Source: Echinicola rosea
GTDB lineage: Bacteria; Bacteroidota; Bacteroidia; Cytophagales; Cyclobacteriaceae
Assembly (NCBI RefSeq): GCF_005281475.1
Contig: NZ_CP040106.1
Location: forward strand, 2,632,501 to 2,696,500
Reading direction: 5' to 3'
DNA: 64,000 nt
Part shown: positions 56,846-64,000 of the stretch, piece by piece
How positions within the stretch are numbered: the stretch's first letter is position 1
Layout: every line of letters starts with the position of its first letter
Made by a program: the position numbers and the translations under genes
The notes under the pieces: generated by a model
Told to the model about the DNA's origin: nothing
Seen by the model: only the letters and a program-made list of their open reading frames with translations
Databases searched by the model: none

Positions 56846-59368
56846 CTAATATGGATCTACATCTACCACAAAACGGACGGATTTAAATTCTTTTTGGGTA
56901 TTGAGCTCAAAGAGAAGCTGCTTCATTTCATGTTTGAATATAGCCGGCGAATTTCCAGCCTTGTCCAGCTTTATATAGGTATCATATAAGTATTGGTTTT
57001 TGATTTTTCCAATCAAGGCCCTTTCTGGTCCCAAGATAATTTTTTTCACAGCGATTTCCTTGAGTAGGTTGGTTAGGTGACGGGAAGCTTTTTCAGCAAT
57101 CTTTGCTTCCTTATGCCGTGTGGTGATTTTGATGTTTTTGACAAAAGGTGGATAAAAGAACCGCTTTCTTTCGGCCATCTCAGTGAGGTAAAACTCTGGG
57201 TAATTCCCTTGGATGATTTTTTCAAAAACCACATTGTCAGGTCTTCTGGTCTGAACGATCACATGTCCCTGGCGATTTCGCCTACCCGCACGGCCTGCCA
57301 CTTGAGTGATTTGCTGAAAGGCCCTTTCACCAGAGCGAAAATCCGGAAAATATAGTATCCGGTCTGCGTCGATAATGCCTACTACCGTGACACGGTCAAA
57401 GTCCAGCCCTTTGGTGATCATCTGGGTGCCCACCAAAATATCTAAATTCCCCGATGCAAATTCATCAAAGATGCGTTGATAAGCGTACTTGCTCCTTGTG
57501 GTGTCTAAGTCCATTCTTCCAATCCTGGCCTCAGGAAAGAGCAATGACAGACTTTCTTCCAAGCGCTCTGTGCCGATACCGACGGTCGTCAGTTTGTGAC
57601 TTCCACAAGCAGGGCAGGCACGGGGCACTTTTTCCTTAAATCCGCAGTAGTGGCAGCGCATTTCTTCGCTGTACTGGTGATAAGTGAGGTTGACATCGCA
57701 GTGCTCACAATCGGGGATCCACCCGCATTCTTCGCAGGACATATAAGGGGCATAGCCACGCCTGTTTTGAAAAATCAATACCTGCTCTTGCCGATCCAAC
57801 GCTTCTTGGATTTTTTCGCGCATGATCCGGGTAAAGTCCAACTTGAGCAGGTTTTTCTTTTTGTCCGCCAGGATATCCGCAATATGGAATTCCGGTAATT
57901 GCGCCTCTCCAAAGCGCTGGTCCAATGAAACGTACCCGTACTTTTGGGTGCGGGCATTGTAGAAGGATTCGTAGGAAGGCGTCGCACTTCCAAGAAGGGT
58001 CTTGGACTGGTGAAGCCAAGACAACATGATGGCCGCGTCCCGCGCCTGAAACCGCGGAGCAGGATCAAATTGCTTATAGGATGGCTCATGCTCTTCATCG
58101 ACTATGATCATCCCCAAACTGTCAAAAGGCAAAAAAATGGCCGATCTGACACCCACTACAAAGGAAAATCGTCCACTCAATACCCCCTGCCATACTTCTA
58201 CACGCTCATTGTCGGAGTGTTTGGAATGGTATATACCCATTTCACTGCCAAAGACTTTTTGGAGTCGGCCGACGATCTGTGTCGTCAATGCGATTTCGGG
58301 CAGCAGGAGCAAGACTTGGGAGCCACTGTCCAGCACTTCGCGGATCAAGTGGATGTAGATTTCTGTTTTGCCACTTCCTGTGATGCCGTGAAGGAGGACG
58401 GTCTGCTTTTGGCCAAACTGCTCTTTGATACTGGATAAACCGGCCTCCTGAAAGTCTGCCAGATGAATCTCACGATCATCAATAGGAAGATGGTCAAATC
58501 TGCTGACGATCACTTTAAACTCTTCTAAAACCTCGTTTTTAATAAGTGTTTTGAGCGAGCTTGGACTAAGACCTGCGTCGGTAATGATTTTTTTCTCAAG
58601 CCCTTTTTCATTTATTTCCGGTGAATGAAAAACGGGGATTTCTTGGAGGTATTTTAAGAGAATTTCCTCTTGTTTGGGGTTTTTACTTACTTGTTCAAAT
58701 AATGCTTCCAAAGCTTCTTTAGAAGTGGCATAAGGTGCCTTGAGCTTTATCCTGTTCTCTACTTTTGGAACGTATTTATCTTTGACCTGCTCATATACCA
58801 GCACGGCTTCTTTGATGACCAGGCTTTTGATGATGAGATAACTGGATTTGATGCCCAAGAGCTTTCCGCAATCTTCATAAGTAAGTTCTGATTTTTTCTC
58901 TAAGGCATCCAAAATGACCTGCTCTCGGTCATCTATCGGAAACTCAGAAGTCTCCGGGTCAAAGTTCGGATTCAATTGGATTTTACTTTCACTGCTCAGT
59001 TTCAGGCCTGAGGGGAGTGCCGCATTCATGACTTCTCCGATATGACAGCAGTAATACTCGGCCATCCAAAACCAAAATTTGATTTGTAGGGGATTGACGA
59101 CTGGCTGATCATCCAATACTTCTAATATGGCCTTGGTCTGGTAATCTTTGGGGGGCTTTTGGTGGACCTTCCCGATGACTCCCGTAAGGACTTTTTTTTG
59201 TCCGAACTGTACGATTACTCTATGCCCAATGCCGATGGATTTTTCCATGGATCCAGGGACTCGATAGGTAAACATCCTGGGGATCGGAACAGGAAGGATC
59301 ACATCTGCAAAAGTAGATGGGGCAGCGCTTACATCATGTGGTATGTTATCTCCAAAAAGGTCTTCCAA
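56846..59368 (-). CDS. priA: Primosomal helicase PriA
   Basis: 3'-5' DNA helicase that restarts stalled replication forks. Full length (840). N-terminal 3'BD and winged-helix regions; Walker A LLHGITGSGKTEIY (about 325-338); DEEH box IIVDEEHEPS (about 421-430). The zinc-binding insert has eight cysteines: CEECGW, CEHCD, CHYCG, CPACG (about 548-595). Motif VI VAGRAGRRNRQG (about 693-704). Separated from mgsA by 220 nt and from the upstream DUF255 gene by 5 nt. Confidence 0.96.
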   Translation of the reverse strand: MEDLFGDNIPHDVSAAPSTFADVILPVPIPRMFTYRVPGSMEKSIGIGHRVIVQFGQKKVLTGVIGKVHQKPPKDYQTKAILEVLDDQPVVNPLQIKFWFWMAEYYCCHIGEVMNAALPSGLKLSSESKIQLNPNFDPETSEFPIDDREQVILDALEKKSELTYEDCGKLLGIKSSYLIIKSLVIKEAVLVYEQVKDKYVPKVENRIKLKAPYATSKEALEALFEQVSKNPKQEEILLKYLQEIPVFHSPEINEKGLEKKIITDAGLSPSSLKTLIKNEVLEEFKVIVSRFDHLPIDDREIHLADFQEAGLSSIKEQFGQKQTVLLHGITGSGKTEIYIHLIREVLDSGSQVLLLLPEIALTTQIVGRLQKVFGSEMGIYHSKHSDNERVEVWQGVLSGRFSFVVGVRSAIFLPFDSLGMIIVDEEHEPSYKQFDPAPRFQARDAAIMLSWLHQSKTLLGSATPSYESFYNARTQKYGYVSLDQRFGEAQLPEFHIADILADKKKNLLKLDFTRIMREKIQEALDRQEQVLIFQNRRGYAPYMSCEECGWIPDCEHCDVNLTYHQYSEEMRCHYCGFKEKVPRACPACGSHKLTTVGIGTERLEESLSLLFPEARIGRMDLDTTRSKYAYQRIFDEFASGNLDILVGTQMITKGLDFDRVTVVGIIDADRILYFPDFRSGERAFQQITQVAGRAGRRNRQGHVIVQTRRPDNVVFEKIIQGNYPEFYLTEMAERKRFFYPPFVKNIKITTRHKEAKIAEKASRHLTNLLKEIAVKKIILGPERALIGKIKNQYLYDTYIKLDKAGNSPAIFKHEMKQLLFELNTQKEFKSVRFVVDVDPY

Positions 59369-59373
59369 GGTAA

Positions 59374-61407
59374 TTAGTTGAGTTTTGGGAATTGGTCAAT
59401 TGCTTCGGCCACTGTCGTAACGGGGCGAAGGCAGGTTTTGTCAAAGCAAACGTAAATTAAGGCATTTCCATTTTGATCTGCTACTTTATCCGCTAAAAGG
59501 GGGACGTCTTTTGTTTGGGTTTCTGATGCAGCGATTACTTTTAGGACGGGAGTAGCTTGCTGGATTTCTTGGGCGATCGACTTGGCACCTCGGCCCACGA
59601 TGGCTATTTCCGGGGTGCCGGCCAATTCTGATAGGTAGAGATTTGCCCATTGGCTAAGGAAAGCGGGGTCTGAAAGTAACAATGTACGCATCAGCCCTAG
59701 TAACTGTCTTGCCAGTGTGAGGTAATGGTCTTCGTAATAGTACCTGCCCATTTGGTGGAGGATACTGGCCATCAGGGCATTCGATGATGGAATTACATTG
59801 TCAAAAATCTCTTTTTTATTTGCAATGAGCGTTTCAGAGTCCGGGTTGTTAAAATAGAAAAGACCATCCTCTGCATCGTAGAAATGTTCCAGTACAAATT
59901 CCGTTAGGTTTTTGGCATTATGAAGCCAATGACTATCGCCAGTCAGTGGGTAAAGATGGATAAATCCCTGAATGACTGCTGCATAATCTTCCAAGAATGC
60001 TGGTGTATATGCTTTTCCGTTTTTGTAGGAACGGTAGAGCTGATCGCCATGCAGCATGTTTTCTAAAATAAATGTGCCATTTTGAATGGCCAGGGACTTG
60101 GCCAGCGGGTTTTCTGTGGCCCAGTAAGACTGTACTAAACCCGATATGGTCAAACCGTTCCAGCCTGCAATCACCTTGTCATCCAAGCCGGGAGGCGTAC
60201 GTAGGTTTCGGATTTTTAAAAGGCGTTCTTTGATCTCATTTAGTTTAAGAGCCAACTGATCCTGTTCAAATCCATGTTTACGGGTGATTTCTTCATAAGA
60301 GTGGGTCTGGAAAAGAATATTGACACCTTTCTCCCAATTGCCATTAGGTGTGATGTTATAAAGATCATAGAGCCATGCTTCTTCCCCAATAATGCTCTCC
60401 AATTCTTCGTATGTCCACGTGTAAAACTTCCCTTCTTCTCCCTCACTGTCGGCGTCTAGGGCGGCATAAAATCCTCCTTCTTCCTGAAACATTTCCGCTT
60501 GGAGCCAATTCACAGTTTCATTGACTTTTTCTTTGAACAATGTGTCTCCGCTGTGTTGGAAGGCTTTTGCATAAAGAGACAGCAATTGGCCATTGTCGTA
60601 AAGCATTTTTTCGAAATGGGGAGCAAACCACTCACTATCCACCGAATACCTGGCAAATCCTCCTCTTAGATGATCGTAGATTCCTCCCATGCACATTTTT
60701 CTTAAGGTAAAGAAAACATTGCCCTCCAGAGCAGTATCTCCTTTTAAGGTGGCATACTGCATTACGAAATCCCAAACAGCGGGCATGGGGAATTTTGGAG
60801 AGCGGTTAAACCCACCCCATTGTGAATCCATCTGACTGGCTATTTTTTGTGCCATATGGGTGAGGTCCGCTGGGCTTAGCCTGCTTTCATCATTTGAGAG
60901 GCGGTATTTTTCCCTTTCTTTTAGCTTAATACTGTTCCCAAATCCCTCTGCACTTTTCGCTAGTTCATCAAAGTGCTTTTGATACGCCTCTGCGATATTC
61001 TGAAGTAGCCCTTTCCAGTTGGCATTGGGGAAATAGGTGCCGCCATAAAAAGGTTTTTGGTTTGGCATTAGGAAGACATTGAGCGGCCATCCTCCTTGTA
61101 GCCCCATGGATTGGACGGCATCCATGTAGATGTTATCTAGGTCAGGGCGCTCCTCCCGATCGATTTTGATGCATACAAAGTGCTTGTTCATGATGGCTGC
61201 CGTCGCTTCATCTTCAAAGCTCTCATGCTCCATTACATGGCACCAGTGGCAGGCTGAGTAGCCTATGGAGACGATGATGGGCTTGTTTTCCTGCTTTGCC
61301 TTTTTCAGTGCCTCTGGTCCCCAAGGGTACCACTGGACAGGGTTGTAGGCGTGTTGGAGCAGGTAAGGGCTTTGACTGTGGATGAGTTTATTGGCTTTCT
61401 GAGACAT
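59374..61407 (-). CDS. DUF255 thioredoxin-domain protein (YyaL/SSP411 family)
   Basis: 677-residue protein with an N-terminal thioredoxin-like domain (about 1-165) and a C-terminal six-hairpin glycosidase-like domain. Family block: [19 protein letters not shown] (about 13-31), then the CxxC motif [14 protein letters not shown] (about 54-67), then IKVDREE-like [12 protein letters not shown] (about 85-96). No signal peptide, so cytoplasmic. The family is widespread and its reaction unknown. It is 5 nt from priA and 15 nt from the GSCFA gene, all on one strand. Confidence 0.92.
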   Translation of the reverse strand: MSQKANKLIHSQSPYLLQHAYNPVQWYPWGPEALKKAKQENKPIIVSIGYSACHWCHVMEHESFEDEATAAIMNKHFVCIKIDREERPDLDNIYMDAVQSMGLQGGWPLNVFLMPNQKPFYGGTYFPNANWKGLLQNIAEAYQKHFDELAKSAEGFGNSIKLKEREKYRLSNDESRLSPADLTHMAQKIASQMDSQWGGFNRSPKFPMPAVWDFVMQYATLKGDTALEGNVFFTLRKMCMGGIYDHLRGGFARYSVDSEWFAPHFEKMLYDNGQLLSLYAKAFQHSGDTLFKEKVNETVNWLQAEMFQEEGGFYAALDADSEGEEGKFYTWTYEELESIIGEEAWLYDLYNITPNGNWEKGVNILFQTHSYEEITRKHGFEQDQLALKLNEIKERLLKIRNLRTPPGLDDKVIAGWNGLTISGLVQSYWATENPLAKSLAIQNGTFILENMLHGDQLYRSYKNGKAYTPAFLEDYAAVIQGFIHLYPLTGDSHWLHNAKNLTEFVLEHFYDAEDGLFYFNNPDSETLIANKKEIFDNVIPSSNALMASILHQMGRYYYEDHYLTLARQLLGLMRTLLLSDPAFLSQWANLYLSELAGTPEIAIVGRGAKSIAQEIQQATPVLKVIAASETQTKDVPLLADKVADQNGNALIYVCFDKTCLRPVTTVAEAIDQFPKLN

Positions 61408-61422
61408 GGAGATGTGGTTTTT

Positions 61423-62403
61423 TTAAAAAGATAAAAGCTGGTCATTTACCTGCTTGATCTCTTTGGTGAAATCAAATTCAGCGGGCATTTGTTCCATTTT
61501 CTTTAGAAGATTTTGGAGGAACTTTTTATGGGCGGTCCCATTGGGGTTAAATGGCCTGTGAGCCAAGGCCTTTTTGATGGTCATAATATTTTCGGCTTGC
61601 TCCCGGGAGGCAGGGGAGAGGCAGCTCTGGGAGAATTTTTTCCAGATGTACGCTTCCGCTTGTGTGGATGGGTGGATGAGATCGTCTTTATAAAAACGAT
61701 AATCCCTGAGTTCATCCATCATAATTTCATAGCTGGGGAAATAATGAAGATTTTTATGGGCATTGACAAGTTCGTCACAGGCTACCCTTAAGATGGATTT
61801 GCTGAGTTGATTTTCGGGAATGCCATCTTTGATGTGCCTTACAGGGCTGACAGTCAGTGTAATATTTATTTCGGGGTTTATTTCTTTTAAGCTGGCGTAA
61901 GTTTTAGCAAAAGACCGTTTGATCTCATCCACTGAAAGGGACTTCTTTCCGAATTCCTTTGCGGGCTGCTTGTGACAGTTAGATACGATCATTCCGGTAC
62001 CTAAGTGCTCATAGACATGAGCAGTGCCAAAAGTAATGATCAGCCAAGACGCGCTGGCTAGCGTTTCATTGGTAGCGTGGCACTGGGCTTCCAATTGTTT
62101 TTTAAGTTCTTGTTTTGTGTTTCCGGAGATAGAAGAATGACAGGCGTGATGGAGGTACCTGCCGTCATGTTCCAAAAAAAGTGCCTCAGGAAAGTCGTGT
62201 GTTCCCAAAGACAAATCGATGAGTTGACACAATGAAAATGGATTGAAAAGTGTACCAAAAGGATTGTCCAGTACCTTGAATTTTCGCTCTTTTAGTTTTT
62301 GACCAATAACAGTGGAGAAACAAGATCCAATCGTCATTACCATAGAGGAATGCTTAATGGGATAGGGGTGAAGTGGAATGTCAAAATTGGTTTGTAACTG
62401 CAT
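61423..62403 (-). CDS. GSCFA-domain protein
   Basis: Member of the GSCFA family, named for the motif seen here as TIGSCFSTVIGQKL (about 25-38). 326 residues, no signal peptide, family-specific blocks FGTLFNPFSLCQLI (about 49-62), TFGTAHVYEH (about 129-138) and HPSTQAEAYIWKKF (about 247-260). The fold resembles SGNH hydrolases, with GSC serine and DxxHP-like end (DDLIHPS). Substrate unknown. First gene of the GSCFA-DUF255-priA run. Confidence 0.9.
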   Translation of the reverse strand: MQLQTNFDIPLHPYPIKHSSMVMTIGSCFSTVIGQKLKERKFKVLDNPFGTLFNPFSLCQLIDLSLGTHDFPEALFLEHDGRYLHHACHSSISGNTKQELKKQLEAQCHATNETLASASWLIITFGTAHVYEHLGTGMIVSNCHKQPAKEFGKKSLSVDEIKRSFAKTYASLKEINPEINITLTVSPVRHIKDGIPENQLSKSILRVACDELVNAHKNLHYFPSYEIMMDELRDYRFYKDDLIHPSTQAEAYIWKKFSQSCLSPASREQAENIMTIKKALAHRPFNPNGTAHKKFLQNLLKKMEQMPAEFDFTKEIKQVNDQLLSF

Positions 62404-62597
62404 AGAACGAAATTAGCGAATTTGTGCCAATGATCGAATATTAGGCCGTTGATCCGTGTGTTTTTATGTAAATGTTTGTAAAATGTTATTTTTATTGTTG
62501 ATTTGGTAAAAAATATACAGGTATGTTGATAATTTGTTTTTGAGAGGTTATTTTAGAAAATAACTTGAAGAGATTTTTACAACAAACCATTCTGATC

Positions 62598-62855
62598 ATG
62601 AAAACACTTACTTTAGAGAAAACCGTAGAAGCAACTGTCGAAAAACTACAAAAGCTAAAAATCCAAAATCAACTGATAGCAGAGCTACAGTGGTGTTTGG
62701 GGAGTTATCGGTATGATCAGAATCCGATCGGACTGATCGAAAAGAGTACCGTAGCACTGGAGGCCTTGAGAGCAGAGAAGGAGAAGAACACCCGGGCTGT
62801 TTCCAAAAAGCTGATCGAAGACTTGGAGAAGGTCGCTTCAGCTCGCAATAGATAG
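62598..62855 (+). CDS. Small helical hypothetical protein
   Basis: 85 residues, mostly helical and charged (LEKTVEATVEKLQKLKIQNQ, ALEALRAEKEKNTRAVSKKL). One central tryptophan lies in ELQWCLGSYRYDQNPIGL. No signal or motif known to me. The ATG at 62598 is preferred to a TTG at 62565, which would prepend residues encoded by an unlikely leader. It lies 11 nt upstream of the transposon-like unit's flanking repeat. Confidence 0.65.
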   Translation: MKTLTLEKTVEATVEKLQKLKIQNQLIAELQWCLGSYRYDQNPIGLIEKSTVALEALRAEKEKNTRAVSKKLIEDLEKVASARNR

Positions 62856-62865
62856 GCTAATGCAT

Positions 62866-62875
62866 AATGCGGGTT
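62866..62875. repeat. Direct repeat, left (possible target duplication)
   Basis: AATGCGGGTT, exactly repeated at 63816-63825; the two copies bracket the element with inverted ends. Confidence 0.55.
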
Positions 62876-62965
62876 CAATGCCGTTTAGTTAGTGTGTATC
62901 TGGAAAATATGGGTTCTATATTTTTTCCTTGGGCAGTTATTTTTCTAGCTAAATCCCTAGGTGGT

Positions 62966-63266
62966 TTTCATCCCTTTACCTTTGTTACTTTTTTGCTTCA
63001 GGTCAAGAAAGTAACCCAAACCTGTCCGCCGGTGGTGGAAAACCCGCCGCTACGCCACGGCGCACAGTTGTGCAGCTATTGGCCTAAAATTAAAACCTAC
63101 CCTCATGCAGGCAAACTCCTCCTGTCTAAAGCCAAGCAGGCCTATCTAAAGCCAGGTAAACCTTCTTTAGCCGCCAACATTCTTTTTGGGCAGCATTTCG
63201 TCAAACAAGCCTGCCTTTTTGCCTGCCCGCTTTTTAATTTCTTAACGCCCAATACCTGCAAGGCGG
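62966..63266. repeat. Dispersed non-coding repeat, copy B
   Basis: Longer relative of copy A at 39621-39844, with the same ordered blocks (identical 15- and 16-nt blocks at 63107-63121 and 63199-63214). The left edge carries a hairpin GTTACTTTTTT...AAGAAAGTAAC near 62983-63014. Between the two identical blocks copy B has an extra ~40 nt of GCC/AAGC-rich sequence. Confidence 0.75.
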
Positions 63267-63310
63267 ATCCGATTAATAACCTGAGCTCGACTTAATTTTA
63301 GTATAAAAAG

Positions 63311-63427
63311 CGTCATAGCGAACCCTTTTAAGGAGGATGTGGGTTGGAAAAGGGTGTGGCAATCCCCAAATACTGAGACTGCCACGGCTTCCACCCCTCA
63401 AATCTCCCTCTAAGCCTCGCAGTGACG
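63311..63427. repeat. REP-like palindromic element (117 nt)
   Basis: Imperfect inverted ends CGTCATAGCGA (63311-63321) and TCGCAGTGACG (63417-63427), 9 of 11 paired, with an inner stem GTGGCA/TGCCAC (63356-63361 and 63380-63385). The ends resemble the GTCATTGCGA-type repeats seen in intergenic regions of many bacteria. Nested inside the 940-bp unit. Confidence 0.6.
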
Positions 63428-63815
63428 ATTTTATAATCGAACTGAGGTTAATAAGTCCCAAAAAGGTATCGCTTCCTTATTACGGCCCTTGGTATGCCTG
63501 TTTTCCAGCCGATGGTGGAGGCCGTTAAGAAAGTGAGTTGGCTCGCGTCGTGGAACAGCGAGCCCCACTCGCTTTTAGGCCGTAGCCATCGGGAGGAAAT
63601 TAAAATGGGTGACGGATCTCGGTCGCAGGGTAAATCCATGTTCCATTTTAAAGGGCATACTACCGGCCTAGATTTTTTTCTTTCTTTTTTCATCAATGGA
63701 AAAAAGGAAAAGGATAAAATCCACCAGGATGATCAGGTTTCCCCAGCCAAAGTCAATCAAAAAAAGGACTTTAGGTATATGAAAAGAAGGAAACCCCCTT
63801 AACTAAACGACATTG

Positions 63816-63825
63816 AATGCGGGTT
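63816..63825. repeat. Direct repeat, right (possible target duplication)
   Basis: AATGCGGGTT, identical to 62866-62875, immediately outside the right inverted end and immediately before the terminator A run. Confidence 0.55.
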
Positions 63826-63863
63826 AAAAAAAATAGGGCTATCCGCCTTTGGAGGATAGCCCT
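63826..63863 (-). terminator. Terminator after rplI
   Basis: Perfect 10-bp arms AGGGCTATCC (63835-63844) and GGATAGCCCT (63854-63863) with a 9-nt loop; eight A at 63826-63833 (one T follows) give the U tract on the minus strand. It lies 30 nt past the rplI stop. Confidence 0.9.
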
Positions 63864-63893
63864 AACATCTTGATGTACAAATCGAATATTGGC

Positions 63894-64000
63894 TTATTCA
63901 GCTACTACTTCGAATTTAACCTCGGTTTTCACTTCTCTGTGAAGATCCACTTCAGCTACATATTCACCGGCACCTGTTACAGGAGTGCTGATAGCGATTT
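63894..64000 (-). CDS. rplI: Ribosomal protein bL9, C-terminal end (rest outside window)
   Basis: The minus-strand frame ending TAA at 63894-63896 encodes about 34 residues, finishing AEVDLHREVKTEVKFEVVAE. This matches the bL9 C-terminus (VHSEV...VVAE in E. coli). bL9 sits on the large ribosomal subunit near the L1 stalk. It is usually the last gene after rpsF and rpsR, which fits the strong terminator right after it. Only the end is visible, so the call rests on this short stretch. Confidence 0.85.
   Translation of the reverse strand, partial: IAISTPVTGAGEYVAEVDLHREVKTEVKFEVVAE

Larger units (their letters stand above)
62876..63815. mobile_element. 940-bp non-autonomous transposon-like element
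   Basis: The ends are inverted copies: CAATGCCGTTTAGTTA at 62876-62891 and TAACTAAACGACATTG at 63800-63815, 15 of 16 matching. The unit is bracketed by an exact 10-bp direct repeat (AATGCGGGTT), as expected of a target duplication. No transposase is encoded. Inside are a conserved repeat module (62966-63266), a palindromic element (63311-63427) and a purine/pyrimidine-rich right part. It lies directly against the A tract of the rplI terminator. The structure indicates transposition; the transposase family is not identified. Confidence 0.5.
62856..63893. other. Long gene-free stretch containing a transposon-like element
   Basis: About 1040 nt. Nearly all of it is the element at 62876-63815 with its flanking direct repeats; the rest is the rplI terminator. 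Two plus-strand frames (62867-63295 and 63494-63802) run through repeat DNA and have no protein family likeness. Confidence 0.6.

Noticed and set aside
57944..58438. 164-codon plus-strand frame
   Set aside because: Antisense to the helicase core of priA; no independent evidence.
62867..63295. 142-codon plus-strand frame
   Set aside because: Runs through the inverted end, hairpins and repeat module; copy A keeps part of the frame but has an early stop, so conservation follows nucleotide structure rather than protein.
63494..63802. 102-codon plus-strand frame ending in a basic tail
   Set aside because: Lies inside the mobile unit in purine/pyrimidine-rich repeat DNA and has no family likeness.

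Overview
The window looks like chromosomal DNA from a Bacteroidota bacterium, most likely order Cytophagales and close to Cyclobacteriaceae (Echinicola/Algoriphagus-like). The reasons are a tamB gene overlapping a lipoprotein-type BamA homologue (TamL arrangement), a type III glutamine synthetase, GSCFA and DUF255 proteins, a menaquinone pathway with cytochrome bd, few Shine-Dalgarno sequences, and upstream boxes resembling the Bacteroidota -7 element TAnnTTTG. Genus and species cannot be fixed by reading alone. No rRNA, tRNA, CRISPR array, prophage or intact insertion sequence was recognised.

Layout. 1-4.0 kb: end of an exopolysaccharide locus (partial rmlB, Wza-like export lipoprotein, Wzc-like co-polymerase/tyrosine kinase). 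4-9.1 kb: pabB, a YceI lipoprotein, a gamma-carbonic-anhydrase-like protein and cydAB. 9.2-16.8 kb: menaquinone genes (menE, menB, menD, menF and a hotdog thioesterase), interrupted by a serine hydrolase and a Uma2-type nuclease-fold protein. 16.9-27.2 kb: histidine phosphatase, zinc-ribbon coiled-coil protein, Nif3-like protein, lpxK with a porin-like protein, miaE, an ABC permease, a DUF805 protein and mtaB. 27.5-33.3 kb: type III glutamine synthetase, a creatininase-family protein, a GH29 fucosidase and a lone rmlA. 33.3-39.3 kb: beta-barrel protein, VOC protein, corA, a response regulator, groES-groEL and a conserved hypothetical. 39.3-41.4 kb: an accessory-looking patch with a gene-free stretch and an unknown lipoprotein. 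41.6-47.3 kb: fatty-acid-hydroxylase-family protein, then miaB, a sigma-54 activator, lptE, a hypothetical and secG on one strand. 47.6-55 kb: tamB-tamL. 55.2-62.4 kb: pfkA, mgsA, priA, a DUF255 protein and a GSCFA protein. 62.6-64 kb: a small helical protein, a 940-bp transposon-like non-coding element, and the 3' end of rplI.

Functional themes. Envelope building dominates: EPS export, lipid A (lpxK), LPS transport (lptE), secretion (secG) and TamB-TamL. The men genes and cydAB together describe quinone synthesis and a low-oxygen quinol oxidase. Three enzymes modify tRNA next to the anticodon (miaB, miaE, mtaB). pfkA with mgsA links glycolysis to the methylglyoxal bypass.

The most unusual material is non-coding. 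A 940-bp unit at 62876-63815 has near-perfect 16-bp terminal inverted repeats and is bracketed by an exact 10-bp direct repeat. It carries a nested palindromic element, and its left half recurs diverged at 39.6-39.85 kb. A separate 116-bp unit with perfect 16-bp inverted ends lies beside pfkA.
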